DNA from: Oscillospiraceae bacterium
GTDB lineage: Bacteria; Bacillota; Clostridia; Oscillospirales; CAG-272
Reading direction: 5' to 3'
Length of the DNA: 64,000 bases
Assembly (NCBI GenBank): GCA_015064445.1
Contig: SVSE01000002.1
Span: forward strand, 124,001-188,000
The notes beneath the pieces are model-generated. The model made no database searches and was not told the origin of the DNA. It saw only the letters and a program-made list of their open reading frames with translations. Both the position numbers and the translations under genes were made by a program. The first letter of the stretch is position 1. Every line of letters starts with the position of its first letter. Positions 51,242 through 58,882 of the stretch are shown here, piece after piece.

Positions 51242-53404
51242 TTATTCGTCTTCCTTGTTAATTAGCGCCATAACGCTGTTTGAAGGAGCATTTGCAGCCA
51301 CAAGAGAAAGTGTTACCGTATCAAAGGTTTTAGTGCCAATCGTGGAGTTATTTACGTAGTCGCTATCAGACTGAATATAGGAAATATTACCCTCAGAATC
51401 AATGATATAAAGAGCAATTATGAGGTTAAGCTTCTCCTTTGCCTCTGCTGAGAAATTGTTAATCGAGCAACTAAACACGGAATATTTCGTGCTAGTCATT
51501 TCAACCTGGAATCCGTATGTGGTGCTCAAAATTCCGTCTGTGAGAAGCTCATCGCCCTCGGCAAATTTTTGTGAATTTACTGCGATCAATCCAAATCTAA
51601 GTGCGCTACCACCTGCACTGATATAGTCGTTATAAGCGTTCCAATCAACTGTAAATCCACCTGTAAGAGAGGTCATGGCAGGATTGCACGCATATCCCTC
51701 AGCTGTGAAGATCGGATTTGCACTCTTCTCTTCCAAAACCTCATCCTCGCATCTTGTGCAGGTGTAGGTCTTGTCGCCCTTTTGGTCGAATGTAATATAT
51801 ACAACTTTGATAAGCTCATCCTTATCGTGTCCAAGCGCCGGCTCGCCTGGCATTCTATCACACTTAATGCATCCCGATGGCAATACACAGGTCGGTGTAT
51901 CATTGATCGTATGCTCGCCACCGTTGAGTTCTATACAGTAGTCAGCACCGTATATAATAGTGTTTTGATTATATGTTACGCCGTTTTCAATATCTAAAAG
52001 ATATTGCTCGTAAGAATAAATGTACTTAGTGTTAAATCTGCTAATACCGTTAAGAGTCTTAAGTCTTTCAGGATCATTACCTGTATAAATGGTAAGGAAG
52101 GTGCCGTTTACAACTCCACTCAAAGAGTCCTTGCCAATCGACTCAATATCCTTGTGCAAAACCAATGTTGAAAGCTTACTACAATTGATAAACATACTTG
52201 GCGAAATGATTTTGTTTTTTACAATAACCTTTTGAAGATTTGCGCATCCATTAAACACATTTTCTCCAACAGTTGTAAGTGTTTCGGGAATAACAATCGT
52301 TCCGGAAACTCCCGAAGCACTAAAAGCATATACCCCGATTGAAGTAAGAGATTCAGGCAAAGACAAGCTTGTCAAGGCATACGCTCTCAAAAAAGCACTT
52401 CTGCCAATAGTTGTAATGTTATCATGAAGAGTGAGTGAATCAATTTTAGGACAATCAACAAAAGCGTATTCATCTACAATTCTGGTATTTTCACCAAAAA
52501 CAACAGTTGTCAAATTGTCGCAGCCTTTACACATATTCACGCCAGCATTGCCGTCAAATGTAAGCTTAACAAGAGAGTCGCAGTTGTAAAAAACATCAGA
52601 GCCCACAGTGGTAAAGCCACCGTCAAATTCAACTTCAGTTACACCGGTTCCTCTGAAAGCACATTTGCCGATTGAAGTCAAAGAGTTGGCAACAATCTTT
52701 CCTGTAAAAGCCGCACAGTAATCAAAAGCATTATCACCAATGGTTTCAAGAACATCCTCTCCCCATTCGACAGTTTCAAGTGCAGAACACTTACTAAAAG
52801 CACTGGCGCCTATCGAAACCGCGCCATTCATTACTACTTTTTTCAAGCTGACCGCTTCAGCAAACAAGTTTGTCGTTATGTTTTTAAGCGAATTTGGAAG
52901 CTCTACTTCGAGTATAGACTCACTTTGATAAAAGTTGTATGTTCCCATTGAGGTAACGCCCTCGGGTACTTTGAGCGTCATAAGAGCAGTAAAGCCCTTA
53001 TCTTTTCTGAAAATTCTATCCTGAATTGTCACAAATCCCGAAGGGATTTCTAAACGAACAATAGAAGCATATGAATACGATTCTCCAGTTGTATCAGCGA
53101 TTGCTGCATTTAATGCAGAAAAATCAAATTCCTTGTTTGATGTACTCAAATTATGGAAGGTTGTATCTGTACATTTCAGGATATAGTATGCAGGATAAAC
53201 CGTATACGAGTTATCCGAATTTTTAAGCATTACTCGAGAGGTGGTGTCAAAGCCTTCCTTTGGTGATATCGAGTCGATTATTTGCACTTCTGACCACTCA
53301 GGGATTACAGGAGCCGTTGACTCTTCCTCGGCACTTACGCAAAAAGCGAAAACACATGCAAGAAGCAACGTCAAAGCAAGTATTAAAAACGTCTTATTTC
53401 TCAT
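51242..53404 (-). CDS. Secreted BspA-like leucine-rich repeat protein
   Basis: A 720-residue exported protein with a signal peptide (RNKTFLILALTLLLACVFAFCVSA). An N-terminal region follows, then about ten LRR_5 (BspA/TpLRR) units from about 110 to 440, with patterns such as LTSIGKCAFRGTGVTEVEF and LPESLTSIGVYAFSASGV. Next is a cysteine linker (CVLPSGCIKCDRMPGEPALGHD; YTCTRCED) and a C-terminal beta-rich domain ending PSNSVMALINKEDE. There is no cell-wall anchor. BspA repeats mediate adhesion in other gut and oral bacteria; a similar role here is inference. The YTCTRC-ALGH element also appears in the two Cys/His surface proteins. Confidence 0.88.
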   Translation of the reverse strand: MRNKTFLILALTLLLACVFAFCVSAEEESTAPVIPEWSEVQIIDSISPKEGFDTTSRVMLKNSDNSYTVYPAYYILKCTDTTFHNLSTSNKEFDFSALNAAIADTTGESYSYASIVRLEIPSGFVTIQDRIFRKDKGFTALMTLKVPEGVTSMGTYNFYQSESILEVELPNSLKNITTNLFAEAVSLKKVVMNGAVSIGASAFSKCSALETVEWGEDVLETIGDNAFDYCAAFTGKIVANSLTSIGKCAFRGTGVTEVEFDGGFTTVGSDVFYNCDSLVKLTFDGNAGVNMCKGCDNLTTVVFGENTRIVDEYAFVDCPKIDSLTLHDNITTIGRSAFLRAYALTSLSLPESLTSIGVYAFSASGVSGTIVIPETLTTVGENVFNGCANLQKVIVKNKIISPSMFINCSKLSTLVLHKDIESIGKDSLSGVVNGTFLTIYTGNDPERLKTLNGISRFNTKYIYSYEQYLLDIENGVTYNQNTIIYGADYCIELNGGEHTINDTPTCVLPSGCIKCDRMPGEPALGHDKDELIKVVYITFDQKGDKTYTCTRCEDEVLEEKSANPIFTAEGYACNPAMTSLTGGFTVDWNAYNDYISAGGSALRFGLIAVNSQKFAEGDELLTDGILSTTYGFQVEMTSTKYSVFSCSINNFSAEAKEKLNLIIALYIIDSEGNISYIQSDSDYVNNSTIGTKTFDTVTLSLVAANAPSNSVMALINKEDE

Positions 53405-53443
53405 TATTTTCTCCTTAAATTGTTTAAGATAATCTATGTAATT

Positions 53444-53473
53444 ATTTTATCATAAAGATACAGTATTTGTCAA
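53444..53473 (-). promoter_or_regulatory. Promoter of the LRR protein gene
   Basis: Minus strand: TTGACA (53473-53468), 18-base spacer, TAAAAT (53449-53444). Confidence 0.7.
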
Positions 53474-53581
53474 TCAAAAAATGCGCGTGCGCGAGCTTTG
53501 ATTCGTTAAATTATCAAATGCACATATGTTCATATTATTTGAAACACGCTTGGCAAAAGGGCTTTAAGGATTTTTTAAAAG

Positions 53582-53612
53582 AAAAGCTACGCGTTTGCGT
53601 AGCTTTGTTTTT
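53582..53612 (-). terminator. Terminator after araD
   Basis: AAAGCTACGC-aaac-GCGTAGCTTT stem (minus strand) with T-rich flanks, overlapping the araD stop. Confidence 0.85.
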
Positions 53613-54319
53613 TATTTTTTGCCCTGTCCGTAATATGCGTTAGGTCCATGCTTGCGATCATAGTGCTTGCGAAGCAAGGTTTCCTGCATTCTTTCAGTTT
53701 TGCCATTAGCATTAAGCATAAGCATCTCTGTGTTATAAGCCATCATAGCAACCTGCTCAAGAACCACAGCTGCCTCAACCGACGCCTTCGCATTATCGCC
53801 CCAAGTGAATGGTCCGTGAGAGTGAACGAGCGCTGCGTGCATTTGAGTTGCACCGATGTCCTTAAGTGCCTCAAGAATTACTGTGCCTGTTTCCTTTTCA
53901 TATGCGCCCTTGATTTCCTCATCAGTCATCTTACGTGTGCAAGGAATCGTAGTGCCAAAGTAATCTGCGTGAGTTGTACCGTAAGGTGTGATGCCTCTGC
54001 CAGCCTGTGCATAGATTACAGCCCAAGGAGAGTGAGTGTGAGTTACACCACCGATTTCAGGATAAGCCTTGTAAAGCTCCAAATGTGTTGCTGTATCGGA
54101 CGAAGGCTTATATGTGCCCTCGATAACATTTCCATCAAGGTCAAGGACAGGAAGCATATCAGGAGTCAAATCATCGTATTCAACGCCAGATGGCTTTATA
54201 ACAACAAGTCCCTTTTCTCTGTCAATTCCGCTAACATTTCCCCAAGTGAATGTAATGAGGTTATATTTTACGAGCATCATATTTGCCTCGTAGACCTCTT
54301 TTTTAAGCTCTTCTAACAT
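53612..54319 (-). CDS. araD: L-ribulose-5-phosphate 4-epimerase
   Basis: Converts L-ribulose 5-phosphate to D-xylulose 5-phosphate in pentose use. The 235-residue zinc class II aldolase-fold protein shows [55 protein letters not shown] (zinc His pair) and [12 protein letters not shown] (zinc His), then a C-terminal [11 protein letters not shown]. UlaF/SgbE are close relatives, so ascorbate or xylulose routes are possible. No araA or araB lies nearby. It starts 10 bases after the stop of a LexA-like repressor and is probably transcribed with it. Confidence 0.93.
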   Translation of the reverse strand: MLEELKKEVYEANMMLVKYNLITFTWGNVSGIDREKGLVVIKPSGVEYDDLTPDMLPVLDLDGNVIEGTYKPSSDTATHLELYKAYPEIGGVTHTHSPWAVIYAQAGRGITPYGTTHADYFGTTIPCTRKMTDEEIKGAYEKETGTVILEALKDIGATQMHAALVHSHGPFTWGDNAKASVEAAVVLEQVAMMAYNTEMLMLNANGKTERMQETLLRKHYDRKHGPNAYYGQGKK

Positions 54320-54329
54320 ATTTATCTCC

Positions 54330-54923
54330 TTATATCTTTGCTCTTAATTCTACAACCTTGCCGATGATTGTAACGGGCAAGCTCGCAATTTCTTCATTTG
54401 AAAAATATCTTGGCTCGTAAGCAGGATTTGTAGGCATAAGCCTTATGCCCTCGGTATATCTTACAACCTTTTTCATCGTCGCCTCATCGCCAACCAAAAC
54501 GACAGCGATATCGCCATTGTCAACACTGCTTTGACAACGAATAATTACAGTGTCGCCATTTGTAAATCGTGGCTCCATGCTGCGCCCCTTAACACGAAGT
54601 CCGATAAGAGTTGCGCCCTTTGCCAAGGATGCGTCAACATCTACATATTCCTCAACATCCTCGATTGCGTCAATAGGAATACCTGCAGCAACATTTCCAC
54701 AAACAGGAACCTTGATTACATTTGTACTAACCTCGCCAGCAACAAGCTCCCCAGCACCAACGCCAAAAAGCCTTGCAAGAGTTGCAACGGTGTTTGCATC
54801 AGGAGTGCTAACCCCACGCTCATACGCAGAGTAGGTCTGTCGTCTAATGCCAAGATAGTCAGCAACCTCTGCCTGAGTAAGACCCGCGCCCTTGCGCGCA
54901 GATATCAATCTTTGCTTTAACAT
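54330..54923 (-). CDS. LexA/CI-like transcriptional repressor (XRE HTH + S24 peptidase)
   Basis: A 197-residue repressor of the phage-CI/LexA class. Residues 4-60 form an XRE helix-turn-helix ([30 protein letters not shown]). A cleavage-site-like Ala80-Gly81 (NVAAGIP) leads to an S24 self-cleaving domain with Ser115 ([12 protein letters not shown]) and Lys151 (DEATMKKV). It should bind DNA as a dimer and be inactivated by RecA-assisted autocleavage after DNA damage (family knowledge). Its own promoter and the divergent one both carry the palindrome GCAAA...TTTGC between -35 and -10, consistent with autorepression. araD lies downstream in the same direction. Confidence 0.92.
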   Translation of the reverse strand: MLKQRLISARKGAGLTQAEVADYLGIRRQTYSAYERGVSTPDANTVATLARLFGVGAGELVAGEVSTNVIKVPVCGNVAAGIPIDAIEDVEEYVDVDASLAKGATLIGLRVKGRSMEPRFTNGDTVIIRCQSSVDNGDIAVVLVGDEATMKKVVRYTEGIRLMPTNPAYEPRYFSNEEIASLPVTIIGKVVELRAKI

Positions 54924-54975
54924 AATAATTCTCCTATGAAATAGTTAGAATATATAATATCTATATTACAAAATC

Positions 54976-55004
54976 AGTATAGCAAATATTTTTTGCCCTG
55001 TCAA
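54976..55004 (-). promoter_or_regulatory. Promoter and operator of the repressor-araD unit
   Basis: Minus strand: TTGACA (55004-54999), 17-base spacer, TATACT (54981-54976). The spacer holds GCAAAAAATATTTGC (54996-54982), an imperfect 15-bp palindrome two bases after the -35. The same palindrome type occupies the same place in the divergent promoter. Confidence 0.85.
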
Positions 55005-55048
55005 GTGCTTTTTTGAAAATAATGTCATTTATTTTTCACATTTCCCTA

Positions 55049-55102
55049 TTGACAAGGCAAATTTAATTTGCTAAAATGTTGTCGTAAGCAATTTTAATTT
55101 GC
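55049..55102 (+). promoter_or_regulatory. Divergent promoter with two operator palindromes
   Basis: TTGACA (55049-55054), 17-base spacer, TAAAAT (55072-55077). The spacer holds the perfect palindrome GCAAATT-T-AATTTGC (55057-55071), and a second site GCAATTTTAATTTGC lies at 55088-55102, 31 bases (about three helical turns) downstream. Likely binding sites of the LexA/CI-like repressor encoded on the left. Confidence 0.85.
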
Positions 55103-55304
55103 TTTTGCTTACCTCTTAAACCGACATACCTCCACTCCTTGTCGGTCATTCGCCCCGTAGCAGATTACTGTTAAGAGCGTGCGCATAGGCTTTAGTGCTT
55201 TGCCTTTCTCCTGCGCAAAATCAGCAAATTTCTGCGCACATATGCCAAAAAGTGGCAGTATGTGTCGATAAAACAGAATTTTAAGATTTTAGGAGGTATA
55301 ATTT
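55103..55304 (+). promoter_or_regulatory. Long leader of the small phage-like operon
   Basis: About 200 bases of untranslated leader with several hairpins: ACCGAC/GTCGGT (55120-55148), TGCGCA/TGCGCA around AGCAAATTT, and ACATA-t-GCCA/TGGC-ag-TATGT (55238-55266). No ORF with a ribosome binding site is evident until 55305 (AGGAGG at 55291). Confidence 0.5.
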
Positions 55305-55574
55305 ATGTGTAAAATATGCAGTTCAATTTATGGTCATTCAAGCGCTTGTCCAGAATATTCGCCAAGAAGTGATGTTTTTTGCGTTTTATGCGAATGCGAA
55401 ATGCAAAAGGACGAGGAGGTGGTAATTACGCCAAAGGGATATGTTTTTTGTCGAGATTGCCTAAGTACGCTTGATATGCACGACTTTTGCTTGTATTTTG
55501 ATGTTGACAACCCCTTTGAGCTTGTCGAAAAATACAACATCTGCCAAATCAAAAGGATAGGTAGATATCAATGA
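55305..55574 (+). CDS. Small cysteine-rich zinc-finger-like protein, 89 aa
   Basis: Not assigned to a family. Three cysteine clusters (CKIC at the start, CVLCEC near 27, FCRDC near 49) plus His residues look like a treble-clef or LIM-like zinc finger; the rest is acidic with no membrane segment. AGGAGGTATAATTT precedes ATG 55305. The gene overlaps the next by 4 bases. Small zinc proteins of this kind are frequent in phage early regions, matching the neighbouring CI-like repressor and DUF1492 gene. Function unknown. Confidence 0.7.
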   Translation: MCKICSSIYGHSSACPEYSPRSDVFCVLCECEMQKDEEVVITPKGYVFCRDCLSTLDMHDFCLYFDVDNPFELVEKYNICQIKRIGRYQ

Positions 55575-55954
55575 CAATGGAGCAGTTAAAGCGTCTACAC
55601 GCGTTAAACAAGGAAATCGAGCTCGAGAAGGAGCGCCTTTACTCTATGCGTTGTGTTCAAGGCCGTGTCAATTTAAACGGTATCGCTTTAATTTACGAGG
55701 ACGATTTTGCCGAGGATGTGGCTGTTCTTGAAGAAAAAATCAAGACACACCTCAAGGATTGTCTTGCTCTTTACAGGGAAATTTTAGATTTCGTAAATGC
55801 AATTCCCGATCCTCTAATCCGTCTTATAGTCTCGTTAAGATATATAAACGGGCTCGAATGGGAGCAGGTTGCGCTACATATTGGTGGTGGAAATACAGGG
55901 GAGAGTGTGCGTAAAGCGTGCGAAAGGCATCTTCGTAGGTATTTGAAAAAATAA
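55571..55954 (+). CDS. DUF1492/ArpU-like phage transcriptional regulator
   Basis: The 127-residue protein has an N-terminal coiled-coil-like helix (EQLKRLHALNKEIELEKERLYSM) and a C-terminal sigma-region-4-like HTH: LIRLIVSLRYINGLEWEQVALHIGGGNTGESVRKACERHLRRYL. That ending is typical of DUF1492/ArpU-type proteins from phages of Firmicutes, which activate late genes. It starts within the stop of the zinc-finger gene (ATGA). No phage structural genes or integrase follow, so it seems to be part of a remnant or a small regulatory cassette. Confidence 0.82.
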   Translation: MTMEQLKRLHALNKEIELEKERLYSMRCVQGRVNLNGIALIYEDDFAEDVAVLEEKIKTHLKDCLALYREILDFVNAIPDPLIRLIVSLRYINGLEWEQVALHIGGGNTGESVRKACERHLRRYLKK

Positions 55955-55970
55955 AAATTTCGCTTTCATA

Positions 55971-55999
55971 TTGATTTTGTTTAAAATATATGATAAAAT
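55971..55999 (+). promoter_or_regulatory. Promoter of the polytopic membrane protein gene
   Basis: TTGATT (55971-55976), 17-base spacer, TAAAAT (55994-55999), preceded by TG. Confidence 0.75.
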
Positions 56000-56044
56000 A
56001 TCTTCGTATATATTTTATTTTATTATTTTAAAGGAATTTTGGAA

Positions 56045-56986
56045 ATGAGAAAAACCTGTCGATTTCTTGAAAAGTTTATCTTGGTTGTTCTGATCGAGCT
56101 TCTTTTCGTTGCATTGTTCGGAACAGTTAGCTTTTCATTTATGCACGATGCAGAAACTAACACTCTCGTAATGCCACACATTGTTACAATCGTGTTCTTG
56201 ATTTTCATTTTGGGCACTATCGGAACAGGCGTATTCATGGCGTTCAAGGCTAAGGAAATATGCGTTGTAAGCATAAAGAAAACCGAGCCATTTTTACTAT
56301 TCGCATCTGCCTTTGCGGCAATTTTGTCACTCACCTTCTTCATATACGAATGTGTTATCAGCATCGTAAGAGGACAAATGAGCGCGTATTTCGTATTTAG
56401 AGCTACTAAGTGGGTGCTTTCACTTGTGCTCGTGGCTTACTTTATAATCCAAGCGCTTCCAAAGAAGGTTGGAAAAATGCGCATTCATGTTCCATCAAGT
56501 GCAAAGATAGGCGTATCAATTTGTGCGATTTTGTGGGCTGTATTCGGCGTTCTTACCGTTTACTTCAACGCATTGCAGATAAACGACATTTCAAAGGTGT
56601 CACAGCTTATTGTGTACGCATCTATTGCCGTATTCTTCGTTTTTGAGGGAGAGTTCGACAATGTTAAGGCAGTTCACAAGCCTTATATGATAAGCGCAAT
56701 TACATGCTCTGCACTTTCCTTTGCATTCCCACTTGGAATCTCGCTTTCAAAGATTTTGGGCAAGTATTCACCATTTGGTGCATTCTCACAGCCAGAGCTC
56801 TTGCTCACATTCTCAATCGGTCTTTACGCATTTGCGAAGATGGTTGCAATGGTTCGCACAATGAGAATTGTTGTTGACAGTAAGTCAAGCGACCATCACA
56901 AAAAGTTCGACAAATCAAAGGAAAAGGTTGAGGAAAAGTCCGAGGGCGAAAGCGCTCCAGAGGTTATCGAAAACACCGAAAATTGA
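56045..56986 (+). CDS. Polytopic membrane protein of unknown function
   Basis: A 313-residue protein with about eight or nine hydrophobic helices (for example FILVVLIELLFVALFGTVSF, WVLSLVLVAYFIIQAL, LIVYASIAVFFVFEG) and a cytoplasmic charged tail (KKFDKSKEKVEEKSEGESAPEV). I do not recognise the family. I use ATG 56045 because AAAGGAA is 9 bases upstream; the track start at 56039 is a TTG too close to that site. It has its own promoter and a shared terminator. Confidence 0.8.
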   Translation: MRKTCRFLEKFILVVLIELLFVALFGTVSFSFMHDAETNTLVMPHIVTIVFLIFILGTIGTGVFMAFKAKEICVVSIKKTEPFLLFASAFAAILSLTFFIYECVISIVRGQMSAYFVFRATKWVLSLVLVAYFIIQALPKKVGKMRIHVPSSAKIGVSICAILWAVFGVLTVYFNALQINDISKVSQLIVYASIAVFFVFEGEFDNVKAVHKPYMISAITCSALSFAFPLGISLSKILGKYSPFGAFSQPELLLTFSIGLYAFAKMVAMVRTMRIVVDSKSSDHHKKFDKSKEKVEEKSEGESAPEVIENTEN

Positions 56987-57005
56987 CACCCTGTGTTAAT
57001 AAAAT

Positions 57006-57040
57006 AAAAGCCACACCGAAATCGGTGTGGCTTTCTTTTT
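57006..57040. terminator. Bidirectional terminator between membrane protein and ABC genes
   Basis: AAAGCCACACCGA-aa-TCGGTGTGGCTTT perfect stem with T-run on the plus side and A-run on the other; convergent genes flank it. Confidence 0.88.
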
Positions 57041-57079
57041 CCGAAAAAGATGCTAATTTGAAAAACTCTTATTCGGTTT

Positions 57080-58882
57080 TTAGCTCTCTGAGCTTGAAAG
57101 ATATTTCTTCGCTTGAAGCTCAAACATATCTGCGTACTTGCCATTCGAGGAAATCAACTCATCATGGCTTCCACTTTCAATTATTTTGCCATTCTCAAAC
57201 ATATATATCTTATCAACATGTCTTGTAGTGGAAAGGCGATGCGTTATAAACACAACCGTCTTGCCTCTTGCATTTTTATCAATGCCGACATTGAGATTGT
57301 ATTCGGCAATCGGGTCAAGGGCGCTCGAGGGCTCATCCATAATGATTAGCTCGTTATTGTGCGCAAAAACTCTCGCTATGGCAATCTTCTGATTTTCTCC
57401 ACCACTTAGCTCTGTTCCGTCATTATAGAACTCTCGTGTAAGCTCCGTGTTGATTCCGTTTGGCAAGTGATTTAGCTTGTCGCCAAAGGTGCTATCCTCA
57501 AGTGCGTCAAGCACTACCTGCTCCTTGTCCGGTGTATACTTATCTGCAAGAACATTTTCGGCAACGGTTGCGGCGAAAACCTTATAATCCTGAAATACCG
57601 CTCCGATTTTCTCGCGAAGCATATCGAGACGATATTCCTTTATGTTAATTCCATTAACAAGGATTTCTCCCTCTGTAGCATCATATAGACGCATCATAAG
57701 CTTTGTGACGGTTGTTTTACCTGCGCCATTATAGCCAACAAATGCAATTCTATCGCCCTGTTCAACCTTAAAGCTCACATTATCAAGAGCCTTTTTACCA
57801 TCTCCATACTCAAAGCTAACATTCTTAAATTCGATGCTTTCAAAGGAATGTAGCTCCTTATCGCCAGACACGATCTCGCTCTCAAGAGAGAGGAATTTTC
57901 TTACCTTGTCAGCAAAAAGCGAGGTTTGGTTGATGTCAGACAAGCGCCACTGAAGCTCGGAGAACATTCCCCTTACCTTGTTAGCTGCAGTGATAGCTAT
58001 GGCAAATCCACCGACAAGAATGGTCTTTGTTTCCATTAGATGATATGCCATATAAAGAATTACGAACAAATCCTCAGCTATATGAATAAGCGAGAACATA
58101 ATTTGAAGGAACAAAAGCTCCTTTTGGCGCTTTACTGTGATCTTTTTCTCCTCGTCCTTGTTTTTCTCAAACTCATTTTTCATATTTTGAGATACCTTGG
58201 TAAGACGAATTTCCTTTGCGTAATCAGAAAGCGAGAAAAATCTCTGAAAATACCAGTCCTTACGCCAAATCACATTCGACACAAGCTCATATTTATAGTA
58301 AATATTATTCTGAATGATATTCATAATCATTGTGATTATAGAAAATCCGAGAATAACTACTGAAATTATTGGATCAACGCTCAGCACAACGCCAAACACC
58401 GAAACAGAGGCAACGAGGCATCTTATAATATCGGAGAAGGTGTCAAGAGTTCTCAAAATACTCTTATCACTATTTTCCATAGAGTATATAAAATCATTAT
58501 AGAACTCAGGTGTGTCATACCTTGCGAGGTCAATCTCGTTTGCCTTTATAAAGAAGCGCTTATGTAGCTTTCTTATAAAGTCAAGCTTGTGCATTGGGTA
58601 ATAAATCTTCCAGTGCCACGAATAAAAGAGCTGATATGCGAGCATATATGCCGCCATTATGACGGTTTTCCAAAGAATTGTTTCAAAGGTGTCGCCTCTA
58701 TCAAGAGAGTTAAGAATCTCGCTTATGAGGTAGACCGTAACACCGTGATTAAGACCTGTTATTACGCCCATAATAATGCGCATAATGCAAAGCCCCGGTG
58801 AGCTTTTGAATACAGTTTTGATAATGAAGGAGTTGTTCTTTACAGATTGTGAGAATTTAACCTTTTCTCTTTTGTTACTCAT
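57080..58882 (-). CDS. ABC exporter, fused permease-ATPase (subunit B)
   Basis: A 600-residue type IV ABC exporter half: six membrane helices (about 20-310) and an ATPase domain with Walker A GYNGAGKTT, Q-loop VFQDYK, signature LSGGENQK, Walker B LIIMDEPSSALD (catalytic Glu kept) and H-loop FITHRLS. The start at 58882 has GGAGG 8 bases upstream; the track start is a GTG inside that region. It overlaps its partner by 8 bases, so the two probably form a heterodimer. The substrate is unknown; peptide or drug export is typical. Confidence 0.9.
   Translation of the reverse strand: MSNKREKVKFSQSVKNNSFIIKTVFKSSPGLCIMRIIMGVITGLNHGVTVYLISEILNSLDRGDTFETILWKTVIMAAYMLAYQLFYSWHWKIYYPMHKLDFIRKLHKRFFIKANEIDLARYDTPEFYNDFIYSMENSDKSILRTLDTFSDIIRCLVASVSVFGVVLSVDPIISVVILGFSIITMIMNIIQNNIYYKYELVSNVIWRKDWYFQRFFSLSDYAKEIRLTKVSQNMKNEFEKNKDEEKKITVKRQKELLFLQIMFSLIHIAEDLFVILYMAYHLMETKTILVGGFAIAITAANKVRGMFSELQWRLSDINQTSLFADKVRKFLSLESEIVSGDKELHSFESIEFKNVSFEYGDGKKALDNVSFKVEQGDRIAFVGYNGAGKTTVTKLMMRLYDATEGEILVNGINIKEYRLDMLREKIGAVFQDYKVFAATVAENVLADKYTPDKEQVVLDALEDSTFGDKLNHLPNGINTELTREFYNDGTELSGGENQKIAIARVFAHNNELIIMDEPSSALDPIAEYNLNVGIDKNARGKTVVFITHRLSTTRHVDKIYMFENGKIIESGSHDELISSNGKYADMFELQAKKYLSSSES

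Noticed and set aside
54330-55954. Complete prophage or integrative element
   Set aside because: No integrase, terminase, structural or lysis gene and no recognisable att repeat flank the repressor module in this window.
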